Source of the DNA: HGM11412 sp045536025
Lineage (GTDB): Bacteria; Bacillota; Clostridia; Christensenellales; Borkfalkiaceae
Direction of reading: 5' to 3'
Length of the DNA: 35,751 nucleotides
Assembly: GCA_045536025.1 (NCBI GenBank)
Contig: JAZSMT010000006.1
Span: 1 to 35,751, forward strand
Below are positions 1-6,858 of this stretch, piece by piece. Below the pieces are notes generated by a model. The model searched no databases. It saw nothing but the letters and a program-made list of their open reading frames with translations, and was not told the origin of the DNA. The position numbers and the translations under genes are program-made. How positions within the stretch are numbered: position 1 is the stretch's first letter; every line of letters begins with the position of its first letter.

Positions 1-90
1 AGCAATGGGTGCTATACTTTGAGTAGCGCCGATTTCTTCAACGCCAACCTCGTATTGTTTTCCTTCTATTGTAACAACGAATTTACGCAT
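1..90 (-). CDS. Biotin carboxyl carrier protein of a decarboxylase/carboxylase, N-terminal part
   Basis: Only the first 30 codons lie in the window; the rest continues past the left edge. The peptide begins MRKFVVTIEGKQYEVGVEEI, the usual N-terminal strand pair of the biotin-carrying gamma subunits of glutaconyl-CoA or methylmalonyl-CoA decarboxylases and related carriers. The biotinylated lysine would be in the missing C-terminal half. AAGGAG precedes the ATG by 9 bases. It follows an OadG-like gene by 14 bp and a carboxyltransferase, which is the standard gene order for a biotin-dependent membrane decarboxylase. The carrier would shuttle the carboxyl group from the carboxyltransferase to the Na+-pumping subunit. 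The specific substrate cannot be told. Confidence 0.8.
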   Translation of the reverse strand, partial: MRKFVVTIEGKQYEVGVEEIGATQSIAPIA

Positions 91-104
91 AATCTAAATT
101 CTCC

Positions 105-395
105 TTAAATTCTTCTAATTTTCTTAACTACAAAGTCGCAACTTGACTTATTTTCAAAATAATATGCTGAAATTACCGCTACTATCGCAGCTTTTACGTG
201 AGGGGGAATTTCGTCACTCACTTGTGGAGCAAGCTGTGGTACAGCTTCAACCTTAGGCTCTTGTTTATCCTCTTGAGTCTTATTTATCATTTTTCCGCAA
301 ATCTGAACCGCCAAAACGATTATAAGCATTCCTAAAAATATTACGACAAGACCAAGAATAAACACGAATAAGCCGTTTATTAAGGGTGTATCCAT
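105..395 (-). CDS. OadG-family small membrane subunit of a sodium-pumping decarboxylase
   Basis: A 96-residue protein with one N-terminal membrane helix (about residues 8-31, FVFILGLVVIFLGMLIIVLA), a polar linker with Pro and Glu, and a conserved C-terminal segment (PPHVKAAIVAVISAYY followed by FVVKKIRRI). This is the architecture of OadG, GcdD or MmdD, which hold the carboxyltransferase and the membrane beta subunit together in Na+-translocating decarboxylases. GGGAGG lies 8 bases before the ATG. It is sandwiched between the carboxyltransferase (12 bp upstream) and the biotin carrier (14 bp downstream), so co-transcription is very likely. Sequence conservation in this family is low; the call rests on length, topology, C-terminal motif and context. 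Confidence 0.8.
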   Translation of the reverse strand: MDTPLINGLFVFILGLVVIFLGMLIIVLAVQICGKMINKTQEDKQEPKVEAVPQLAPQVSDEIPPHVKAAIVAVISAYYFENKSSCDFVVKKIRRI

Positions 396-407
396 ATAAA
401 TCCTCCC

Positions 408-1769
408 TTAAAGTATCATTTGAAGAGCCGATATTACGTATTGACGAACGTTTTCGGGCTCGATAATATTATCAATACAGCCGAGCTTAGCTGAATTAAA
501 TCCGTCTTGCTCTTCAAGATATTTTGAAGATACCTCTTGAATTTTATCAGGGTCAATCGTACCAAAGGTCGCGCTGATACCTGCAAAACCGTCAAGTAAA
601 GAAATCTTAGCACCTGCAAAAGCGTAGTTATAATCACTGCCAAGCGCTTTAGATGCAAAGGCATAACCAAGACCTATCGCTTTACCGTAAACAACCGTTA
701 CGCGCTTAAGTTTTGAAAGATTATAAAGCATATTCATAAACTCAACCATAACTGGCGAGTTAGAAGTAGTATCGTCAGCCTTAATACCGTTTGCGTTAAG
801 ATACATAATTACGGGCAATCCGTTATCCTCGGCAAAGGTAGCAAAGTTTTTAATCTTTAACACAACGTCAAGCGTTAAATCAACGCCGTCTTCACCACCG
901 CCGAATATTATACCTGCAGTAGATATTCCGCCAACTCTTCCTATGCCGGTAATAACGTCACAAGCATAACCTTCGTTCATCTTTACGAAAGCGCCGTTAT
1001 CAAAGGTTGCAAGTATTAACGAATCCACGTCAGCACCTGCGTTGAGTGCGGGCGTTCCCCTCATCAAATCGTCCTGACAGTCGATTTCATAACCTGAAAA
1101 TCTAGGAAGAACGTTTAAGATTTGTAAAATTTTGGCTTTAGCCTCTTCAAGAGTTTTAACGTCAAAAGTCTTAACGCCGTTTTTAGCGTTTGCTACACTT
1201 GACTTATCAGCCCCATTTTTGCTTGCCGAAATTACTAGCGGACTTGCATACGATATGCAAGCGTTGTTAACTGCAAAAGCAAAATCTGCGTTACTAGCTA
1301 AAAGTGCGGTTGAACCCAAAACGTCCCCCGTTGCGATAACGAACTGAGGAGCTACGTCTTTAATTGCGTTCGACGCGCTAAGTAAAGTAGAAATTCCCTC
1401 TAGTACGGCAACGCCCTCGCCTACCTGAACACCTTGACTTTCAAGGAAATATATCACGGGAAGTTCTTGGTCGTACGCCTTTGACAAACACTCAGCAATC
1501 TTGTCAGCGTTTGATTTAGACAAACTACCGCCTAAAACGTTTTTGTTTTGGGCAACGACGTATACGGGATATCCGTCAACCGTGGCGTAGCCGGTTACGA
1601 CGCCAAGCCCGTCAACCGTCATATCGTAAAACTCATTTTTTGAAAAGCTGAAAGCGTTGAACTCAACGAAGCTACCCTCGTCAACGATTGACGAGATATT
1701 CTTTCTAACTTCGGCTGTCTTTTCATAAAGTTCTGCTTTTCTGGATTTTAATAAATCTAATTGAACCAT
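408..1769 (-). CDS. Divergent acyl-CoA carboxyltransferase (decarboxylase alpha subunit-like)
   Basis: A 453-residue protein of the acyl-CoA carboxyltransferase (PccB/MmdA/GcdA) fold, expected to move CO2 between an acyl-CoA or oxoacid and biotin. The N-terminal family motif DEGSFVE is present (residues 31-37), as are two crotonase-like halves. The start is placed at MVQLDL because TGGAGG lies 7 bases before it; an open frame extends 19 codons further upstream but has no ribosome site. At 453 residues it is shorter than the usual 500-520. Normally conserved glycine motifs are changed: the usual DSGGAR(I/M)QEG region reads ESQGVQVGEG, and the GPCAGG region reads GDVLGS. It may therefore use an unusual substrate or be a non-catalytic relative. 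It heads an operon with the OadG-like and biotin-carrier genes. Confidence 0.75.
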   Translation of the reverse strand: MVQLDLLKSRKAELYEKTAEVRKNISSIVDEGSFVEFNAFSFSKNEFYDMTVDGLGVVTGYATVDGYPVYVVAQNKNVLGGSLSKSNADKIAECLSKAYDQELPVIYFLESQGVQVGEGVAVLEGISTLLSASNAIKDVAPQFVIATGDVLGSTALLASNADFAFAVNNACISYASPLVISASKNGADKSSVANAKNGVKTFDVKTLEEAKAKILQILNVLPRFSGYEIDCQDDLMRGTPALNAGADVDSLILATFDNGAFVKMNEGYACDVITGIGRVGGISTAGIIFGGGEDGVDLTLDVVLKIKNFATFAEDNGLPVIMYLNANGIKADDTTSNSPVMVEFMNMLYNLSKLKRVTVVYGKAIGLGYAFASKALGSDYNYAFAGAKISLLDGFAGISATFGTIDPDKIQEVSSKYLEEQDGFNSAKLGCIDNIIEPENVRQYVISALQMIL

Positions 1770-1797
1770 ATTTGCCTCCATTATAATTATCAAAATT

Positions 1798-1826
1798 ATT
1801 ATACAATAATAATTGAAATATTGCAA
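1798..1826 (-). promoter_or_regulatory. SigA-type promoter of the decarboxylase operon
   Basis: On the minus strand a TTGCAA -35 box (1821-1826) and a TATAAT -10 box (1798-1803) are 17 bp apart and lead into the carboxyltransferase start at 1769. The -35 box sits at the centre of a perfect 16-bp palindrome (1816-1831, AAATATTGCAATATTT), a possible operator. Confidence 0.7.
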
Positions 1827-1851
1827 TATTTATTTTAAAAAAAATTCAAAA

Positions 1852-1878
1852 AAAAAGAACAGCTTGGCTGTTCTTTTT
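1852..1878 (-). terminator. Rho-independent terminator downstream of galT and the SDR remnant
   Basis: Perfect 12-bp stem (AAAAAGAACAGC, 1852-1863, with GCTGTTCTTTTT, 1867-1878) around a 3-nt loop. On the minus strand it is followed by a T-rich run, so it ends transcription coming from galT before the next promoter. Confidence 0.8.
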
Positions 1879-1886
1879 ATAAATAT

Positions 1887-2140
1887 TTAAGGTCTTAAAC
1901 CGCTACCGCCTTGTAAGGTTATTGTTTCACCCGTTATATAGTTTGCCTCGTCTGAACATAAGAACACACAAAGACCGCCAACGTCCTTTTAAAGCTCTTC
2001 TTTTGAGAGAGTAAAGCGCTTTTTCAGTTCTACCAGTAATAACAACTTTAGCACCAGCTTTTAAACGCGGTAGACAAGCCAAAGCCTATAACTCTTTCAC
2101 CACCCGTGATAATTACAACTTTTCCGTCTAATCTGATTAT
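1887..2140 (-). pseudogene. Short-chain dehydrogenase/reductase remnant
   Basis: Two pieces of one SDR gene survive without a start codon. The N-terminal piece reads LDGKVVIITGGERVIGFGLS, the Rossmann nucleotide-binding motif, then TAFK; a one-base shift is needed to continue into AGAKVVITGRTEKALYSL. The C-terminal piece reads SKEEL, a TAA stop, then KDVGGLCVFLCSDEANYITG, ending ETITLQGGSGLRP, the typical SDR tail. About 150 codons of the middle, including the SYK catalytic region, are missing. So there is a frameshift, a nonsense codon and a large internal deletion. It lies downstream of galT, just before the galT terminator. It is not a copy of the intact SDR at 29333-30166, whose corresponding motifs differ. 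Confidence 0.85.
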
Positions 2141-2158
2141 AACGCAAATACTTAAATT

Positions 2159-3712
2159 TTATTTAATATTACAAGTTGCCAAGAACTTATTGAACGCAAG
2201 AACACCCTTACTATCTTTACTGAATACCGACGTATTATACAAAATATTAGCACATACGCCGTTTACGTATTCTGTAATTAACGCATTAGCCTTTTTAAGG
2301 TCTTTAACGCGCGGATACTTTTTCATTAGGTGGGCTATCATATCTTTATGAACGTAAAGATCGTGGCTTTCATTTGAAATCTCGTCTGGTTTATATTCAA
2401 CCTTGTGCGCTAAAATATCGGCAATCGCACCAAATTGACGCTTAAGCCTTGCAGGAAGAATATAAAGCCCCATAGCCTCTATTAGCCCTATGCCCTCTTT
2501 TTTGATATTGTGGTATTCGGGATGTGCGTGATAAACACCGTCGGGATACTCGTCAGTCGTTATATTATTTCTAAGTATCAATTCAATACAGTATCTACTA
2601 TCGGATAAAAATCTAGCAATGGGGGTTACGGTATTGTGCTTAACACCGTTTTCTTCAGCGATAATCATAACGCTTTCATCAGTATAACCCCTCCACTTTT
2701 CAATAACTTTAGTAGCAAGTTCTTGAACGGTATTGCGGTTAAACCCGGTTATTCTTATAACCGAATTATAAAAGTCAACCACCTCAACGGTGGTATCGGG
2801 ATATTCGTCGCACTTATACGTTTCAAAAGCTTTAGCTTTGTGAAGAGGCATAACGTGCTTACCACCTTGATAATGCTCGTGATTGAGTATTGAACCGCCA
2901 ACTATAGGTAAATCTGAATTAGAGCCTATAAAATAAGCGGGGAAAAGCTCGATAAAATCAAACAATCTCTCAATAGTAGTTCCGTTTATACACATAGGCG
3001 TATGTTTTTTACTGAAAAGTATGCAATGCTCGTCAAAATACAAATATGGAGAATATTGCATACCCCACTCTTCGCCAGCAAGGGTTAAAGAAATCGTTCT
3101 GTGATTAGTTCTTGCCGGGTGAGTAAGCGTTCCGTAATAACCTTCGTTTTCTTTACACAGTAAACACTCGGGGTATTTATCACCCTTGGGCGCTGTTAAA
3201 AGCTTAGCAACGTCTTTATTGTTTTTTTCGGGTTTGCTTAAATTGATGGTAACCTCAAAAGGAATATCTTGCTTGTCCGCATCCCATTTAAGATTTTTAT
3301 CAATTGCCGACTTTCTTATGTAGTAATTTTTAATACAAAGATTGTAAAGATAATCGCAAGCTGATTGAGAACCTCGCTTTTCTTTAAGCGACATAAACAT
3401 ACTGTTTACCTCTGACGGCCTCGGCGTTAACACGCCAAATATAAAATTTGCAAATAAATCAGCCTCTATATCGTTACTAGCAAGCTTATTTTCAAGCGCA
3501 AACGCCATAATCTCATCAACCAAAACGTCTGGCACGGATAATCCGCGAATTTCTTCTTTTTCAGCTACGGTTAATTTTTCTTTAGTGGGAGATGTTAAAC
3601 CGAACAATCTCAAAAGATAATTTCTTTGATAAATTACGTCCAAAGCGTTAAGTCCTAAAAACGCATCGGCATATATAAGTAATTTTTCAATTAATTTTTT
3701 ACCGTCAACCAT
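2159..3712 (-). CDS. galT: UDP-glucose--hexose-1-phosphate uridylyltransferase, class II
   Basis: A 517-residue protein of the Gram-positive class II GalT family (about 500 residues). It exchanges UMP between UDP-glucose and galactose-1-phosphate in the Leloir pathway, in the cytosol. Features seen are the N-terminal helical segment with LLIYADAFLGLNALDVIYQR, a CLLC pair near residue 185, and the histidine-rich active-site region NHEHYQGGKHVMPLHKAKAF near residue 275. GAGGTG lies 6 bases before the ATG. No galK or galE is adjacent, so the rest of the pathway must lie elsewhere. A strong promoter with a perfect dyad over its -10 box lies just upstream, pointing to repressor control. Confidence 0.93.
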   Translation of the reverse strand: MVDGKKLIEKLLIYADAFLGLNALDVIYQRNYLLRLFGLTSPTKEKLTVAEKEEIRGLSVPDVLVDEIMAFALENKLASNDIEADLFANFIFGVLTPRPSEVNSMFMSLKEKRGSQSACDYLYNLCIKNYYIRKSAIDKNLKWDADKQDIPFEVTINLSKPEKNNKDVAKLLTAPKGDKYPECLLCKENEGYYGTLTHPARTNHRTISLTLAGEEWGMQYSPYLYFDEHCILFSKKHTPMCINGTTIERLFDFIELFPAYFIGSNSDLPIVGGSILNHEHYQGGKHVMPLHKAKAFETYKCDEYPDTTVEVVDFYNSVIRITGFNRNTVQELATKVIEKWRGYTDESVMIIAEENGVKHNTVTPIARFLSDSRYCIELILRNNITTDEYPDGVYHAHPEYHNIKKEGIGLIEAMGLYILPARLKRQFGAIADILAHKVEYKPDEISNESHDLYVHKDMIAHLMKKYPRVKDLKKANALITEYVNGVCANILYNTSVFSKDSKGVLAFNKFLATCNIK

Positions 3713-3735
3713 TTGACACCTCTTTTTTATTCGTT

Positions 3736-3771
3736 CTTTATGATTGTATCATAAAGATGGCATTTAATCAA
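3736..3771 (-). promoter_or_regulatory. galT promoter with a perfect dyad operator over the -10 box
   Basis: Minus-strand -35 TTGATT (3766-3771) and -10 TACAAT (3743-3748), spacing 17 bp. A perfect 9-bp dyad, CTTTATGAT (3736-3744) and ATCATAAAG (3748-3756) with a TGT spacer, covers the -10 box. This is the expected position for a repressor operator. Confidence 0.7.
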
Positions 3772-3791
3772 GTAAATTAATTAACTTATAC

Positions 3792-5021
3792 TCACAAATG
3801 TCCCTCGGGGTGAATTTCGTGCTCCTCTTCAGGGTTTTCACGCATAAGTTTTTTATCTTTTAAAACTATGCCTTTTAATACGCTTTTTTTGCCGTATTTA
3901 TCTTTAATATTTGAAATTGTGCTGTTTAGCTTTAATTTTTTATCGTAATTGCCGTCTTCAAACGAGATTTGCTCGCCGTCCGAAATAAAATGACTAACTG
4001 ATAAACCTATCGTTCTTATACCTTTTGAAAAATCGTAATTTTTCTTAAACAGTTCAAAGGCAAAGCTCATAAAATCTTCAGGTAAAATTGATGGATTTTT
4101 AAGTTTGCCTTGACGAGTTGACGAGGTTAAAAACTCGTCGCGCACGTAGATAGACAAAGTTGTAGCTTTTCCTAATCCGTATGATATAAGGCGAGAAGAA
4201 ACGCTTTCAGACAGAACGGTAAATAAAATCTTAACGTCCTCGTCCGAACACAAATCGCGATAGCTCGTTATCGAATTTCCAACAGATTTAATCTCATCCA
4301 CTTCATCGTCTTTTAAAACGGGAGAATTATCCTTGCCGTTTGCGTAATCGTGAAGCGCTACACCCCATTTACCAAATCGCTTTTCCAAATAATTTACGTT
4401 TGTATTAGCAAGGTCGCCGATAGTTGAAATGTTAATTTTTTTAAATTTTTCAGCAGTTGATTTACCAACGAATAATAAGTCGTTTACAGGAAGAGCCCAC
4501 ACTAGAGTTTTATAATTATTTTCGTCAATTATAGTAGTTCCGTCCGGTTTTTTAAGGTCAGAGCCGAGTTTTGCGAAAACCTTGTTAAACGAAACGCCAA
4601 CCGAAACGGTTAAACCTAATTCACGCTTAATTCTCTCGCGAATTTGATCGGCAATAGCTTTACCACTACCAAAAAGCTTTATTGAATCGGTTACGTCGAG
4701 CCAGCACTCGTCAATGCCAAACGGCTCGATTTTATCTGTGTATTCGCGATATAAATTCCTTGCCATTTTAGAATAGGATAAATAATGCGAGTGGTTTGCC
4801 TCTACTAAAACTATTTGCGGGCATAAGCGCTTAGCCTCTAGGATAGTCATACCCGTTTTTACACCCATTTTTTTAGCGTTTTCTGATTTTGCAAGAATAA
4901 TACCGTGCCTGTTTTCCACATTACCGCAAACACCTATAAACTTCCCCTCAAGCGACGGGTTAAGCTTCATTTCTACGCTTGCGTAGAAATTATTAAGGTC
5001 TACGTGAAGTATTACTCTCAC
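3792..5021 (-). CDS. dinB: DNA polymerase IV (Y-family translesion polymerase)
   Basis: A 409-residue DinB/UmuC-family polymerase that copies past damaged template bases. The first catalytic motif is DLNNFYASVE (residues 8-17) and the second is GIDECWLDVT (near 102-111; the usual form is SIDEAYLDVT), keeping the Asp-Glu pair. Helix-hairpin-helix (SIGDLANTN-like) and little-finger regions follow. The start is GTG, chosen because AGGAG lies 8 bases upstream and the protein then begins at the expected MRVILHVDLNNF. The gene overlaps the 3' end of the upstream VTT membrane-protein gene by 29 bp, so it is probably translated from the same transcript. No LexA box is visible near that transcript's start. 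Confidence 0.93.
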   Translation of the reverse strand: MRVILHVDLNNFYASVEMKLNPSLEGKFIGVCGNVENRHGIILAKSENAKKMGVKTGMTILEAKRLCPQIVLVEANHSHYLSYSKMARNLYREYTDKIEPFGIDECWLDVTDSIKLFGSGKAIADQIRERIKRELGLTVSVGVSFNKVFAKLGSDLKKPDGTTIIDENNYKTLVWALPVNDLLFVGKSTAEKFKKINISTIGDLANTNVNYLEKRFGKWGVALHDYANGKDNSPVLKDDEVDEIKSVGNSITSYRDLCSDEDVKILFTVLSESVSSRLISYGLGKATTLSIYVRDEFLTSSTRQGKLKNPSILPEDFMSFAFELFKKNYDFSKGIRTIGLSVSHFISDGEQISFEDGNYDKKLKLNSTISNIKDKYGKKSVLKGIVLKDKKLMRENPEEEHEIHPEGHL

Positions 5022-5925
5022 TTTTTCTTCTCCTAAAGCGTTTTTTAAAATATTTTTCTATTTTATCGCCGTTTTTATATAAAAATACGGCAAGTAGTGC
5101 CGTAACGGCGAAAACAATTATCCAAAGCAATATTCCCCACCAAGTGTTAAAAGGAATTATATTGCCGTTTAGCGAGTACGCCGACACTACTACCGATATA
5201 ATTCGGCAAATAGTAATCATTATAATAAAGTATGCCGTGCTCATACTAGAAAGCCCTGCAACGAAACACAAAACGTCGTCAGGAAAAAAAGGAAATAAAA
5301 ACATAAACGTCAAAACGACTTTATCTTTGTTTTTAACCGATTTTAAGCATTTATCAAGCGTTTCTTTGCCAACCATCCATTTAACCACTTTATACCCTAA
5401 CACTCTACCTATAAAAAACGCAACGAAAGAGCCTAAAAGTATTCCTATTAGCGAAAAAATAGCCGTTTTAAAAGGACCAAAAAGAGCAACGCCCGTTCCT
5501 ACCGCAATAAATCCTGGAATAGGAAGAACGACTACTTGTAAAAAATTCATAACTACGTAGATAATTACCGCAAGATATCTAAAGGAAGCAACGTAATTTC
5601 GCAAATCTTCAATACTGTCAATCCTGTCGGCAACACCTGAAATTTTTAAAAAATAGACTAAAAGTAGCGCTGAAGCTATTATTGCCAGCACCACGACGCT
5701 TATTTTAAATACCGTTTTATTTTCACTTGACGCGTACGCAAGAGATATTGCCGTAATTACCGCAACTAATATAGTTACCGCCGATAGAAGAAGCTGTTTA
5801 TGTTCGTAAAAAAAACCGCCTGTAAACGTATTGACGTATAAAGCGGAAAACAAAACCGTTAGCCCAGCAAGAAGTATAAGCGCAACGGCAAGTAATATTT
5901 TTTTGACTTTATCAGTTGAATTCAT
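4993..5925 (-). CDS. TVP38/TMEM64 (VTT/DedA-like) family integral membrane protein
   Basis: A 310-residue protein with two N-terminal hydrophobic helices, a third near residues 75-93, and a VTT core starting near residue 115. Core features are LPIPGFIAVGTGVALFGPF, GSFVAFFIGRVLGYK and FPFFPDDVLCFVAGLSSM. A basic tail (KYFKKRFRRRK) ends the protein. VTT/DedA proteins are linked to lipid scrambling and membrane homeostasis; the exact substrate here is unknown. No Shine-Dalgarno is visible before the ATG at 5925, and the start codon lies within a palindrome (ATATACT-AA-AGTATAT, 5924-5939). No later Met near the N-terminus gives a better start. dinB overlaps its 3' end. Confidence 0.85.
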   Translation of the reverse strand: MNSTDKVKKILLAVALILLAGLTVLFSALYVNTFTGGFFYEHKQLLLSAVTILVAVITAISLAYASSENKTVFKISVVVLAIIASALLLVYFLKISGVADRIDSIEDLRNYVASFRYLAVIIYVVMNFLQVVVLPIPGFIAVGTGVALFGPFKTAIFSLIGILLGSFVAFFIGRVLGYKVVKWMVGKETLDKCLKSVKNKDKVVLTFMFLFPFFPDDVLCFVAGLSSMSTAYFIIMITICRIISVVVSAYSLNGNIIPFNTWWGILLWIIVFAVTALLAVFLYKNGDKIEKYFKKRFRRRKSESNTSRRP

Positions 5926-5971
5926 ATACTAAAGTATATGTAATATCTTTTACTTTTAATCACAAAGGTTT

Positions 5972-6418
5972 TTATACGCCCGTTATTTTTTTAATTTCTA
6001 AGCGCGCTATTTTATCGCAACGGTTATTGTTTTCATTATCCGAGTGCCCTTTAACTTTTATAAAAGTAACTTTGTGAACGCCTGTTAATTCAACTAATCG
6101 TTTCCAAAGCTCCTGATTTTTAACCGGTTTTTTATCAGCAAGCCTCCAACCTGACAATATCCAATTATCAATATATCCGTCAATAAACGGCGAAACGGCG
6201 TAATTAGAGTCAGAATACACCGAAACCTCGCACTTTTCCTTAAGCGCCTCAAGCCCTTTTATTATTGATAAAAGCTCCATCTTATTATTAGTGGTTTCAG
6301 CATCGCCACCCGAAAGTATTTTTTCAACGCCTTTATATATTAAAATGCAAGCCCAACCGCCAACGCCGGGATTTCCTGAACAAGCACCATCGGTATACAT
6401 ATCGATTTTTTTAAGCAT
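5972..6418 (-). CDS. rnhA: Ribonuclease HI
   Basis: A 148-residue RNase H that degrades RNA in RNA-DNA hybrids. All catalytic acidic residues are seen: Asp in MYTDGACSGNPG, Glu in NNKMELLS, Asp in VYSDSNYAV, and Asp near the end in NNRCDKIA, plus the flexible-loop His in KGHSDNENNN. The ATG at 6418 is preferred over a TTG two codons upstream because GAGG lies 8 bases before the ATG. It is followed by the VTT gene after 46 bp. An RNase HII gene (rnhB) is also present in this window. Confidence 0.93.
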   Translation of the reverse strand: MLKKIDMYTDGACSGNPGVGGWACILIYKGVEKILSGGDAETTNNKMELLSIIKGLEALKEKCEVSVYSDSNYAVSPFIDGYIDNWILSGWRLADKKPVKNQELWKRLVELTGVHKVTFIKVKGHSDNENNNRCDKIARLEIKKITGV

Positions 6419-6523
6419 ACACAAAACCTCTAATAATATATTAATATTATTATAATATGTGGTTAAAATATTGTCAAGGCAAGTATTTTATAAATAAAAA
6501 TTACTACTACTCGCTATTTTTTG

Positions 6524-6552
6524 TTGACTAAATTCAATATTTGGTATATAAT
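6524..6552 (+). promoter_or_regulatory. SigA-type promoter of tRNA-Trp
   Basis: TTGACT (6524-6529) and TATAAT (6547-6552) with a 17-bp spacer. The tRNA begins 11 bases after the -10 box, the normal spacing for a tRNA promoter. Confidence 0.85.
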
Positions 6553-6562
6553 GCCTTTGCGT

Positions 6563-6637
6563 AGGGGAGTGGCTCAACGGTAGAGTAGCGGGCTCCAAAA
6601 CCGTAGGTTGCGTGTTCGAATCGCGCCCCCCCTGCCA
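6563..6637 (+). tRNA. tRNA-Trp (CCA anticodon)
   Basis: A 75-nt cloverleaf with the CCA end encoded. The anticodon loop is CTCCAAA with CCA at 6595-6597, decoding UGG. The D-arm (GCTC/GAGT) and T-arm (GCGTG, TTCGAAT, CGCGC) fold. Two pairs are imperfect: A6 faces C67 in the acceptor stem, and G31 faces A39 in the anticodon stem. A second copy of the 3' end at 6764-6776 would restore a perfect acceptor stem (AGGGGAG with CTCCCCT). Confidence 0.92.
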
Positions 6638-6641
6638 TACT

Positions 6642-6675
6642 AAATGCAAAGCAAACGCTTTGCATTTATTTTTTT
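6642..6675 (+). terminator. tRNA-Trp terminator, first copy
   Basis: Perfect 11-bp stem AAATGCAAAGC / GCTTTGCATTT (6642-6652, 6657-6667) with an AAAC loop and a run of T after it. It begins 4 bases after the tRNA CCA end. Confidence 0.85.
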
Positions 6676-6779
6676 GCGATGAGAACACGCAGTTTCGGCG
6701 TTTTGTTTACAAAACGTTTGCCGAAAACAACCCTGATGGGCAGTATTAAAGGGCAATATCGCGTCTCCCCTGCCATACT

Positions 6780-6813
6780 AAATGCAAAGCAAACGCTTTG
6801 CATTTATTTTTTT
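6780..6813 (+). terminator. tRNA-Trp terminator, displaced second copy
   Basis: Same 11-bp stem and AAAC loop as the first copy (6780-6790 with 6795-6805) followed by seven T. It has no complete gene in front of it. Confidence 0.7.
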
Positions 6814-6814
6814 G

Positions 6815-6841
6815 TAAAAAAGCAAGGTAAAAACCTTGCTT
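6815..6841 (-). terminator. mgsA terminator
   Basis: 8-bp stem AAGCAAGG / CCTTGCTT (6820-6827, 6834-6841), followed on the minus strand by a T run (6815-6820). It lies 18 bp past the mgsA stop. Confidence 0.75.
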
Positions 6842-6858
6842 AATCTTATCGTAATTAA

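Larger units (their letters stand above)
6620..6814 (+). repeat. 57-bp direct repeat of the tRNA-Trp 3' end plus terminator, period 138 bp
   Basis: Segments 6620-6676 and 6758-6814 match over 57 bp with only two differences; the last 48 bp are identical. The repeat covers the acceptor 3' strand, the CCA end and the whole terminator hairpin. The differences lie in the acceptor and T-stem: the downstream copy has CTCCCCT, an exact complement of the tRNA 5' strand. The 81 bp between the copies hold an inverted T-arm copy (6676-6691) and an imperfect hairpin (6693-6726). This arrangement resembles an attL/attR pair around a very small insertion at a tRNA 3' end, but a partial tandem duplication is also possible. 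Confidence 0.85.

Noticed and set aside
2106..2351. Plus-strand open frame over the end of galT and the SDR remnant
   Set aside because: Shadow of minus-strand coding sequence; no ribosome site, no family motif.
5144..5560. Long plus-strand open frame inside the VTT gene
   Set aside because: Antisense to a clear membrane-protein gene; composition is that of a mirrored hydrophobic protein.
5926..5971. LexA box for dinB
   Set aside because: No GAAC-N4-GTTC match before the VTT-dinB pair, although dinB is often SOS controlled.
6488..6688. Open frame antisense to tRNA-Trp, encoding GGRDSNTQPTVLEPATLP and similar
   Set aside because: It is the well-known spurious translation of the minus strand of a tRNA gene; the tRNA explains the sequence.
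6620..6814. CRISPR-like repeat
   Set aside because: Only two repeat units, no spacer series and no cas genes; the repeats are a tRNA 3' end with its terminator.
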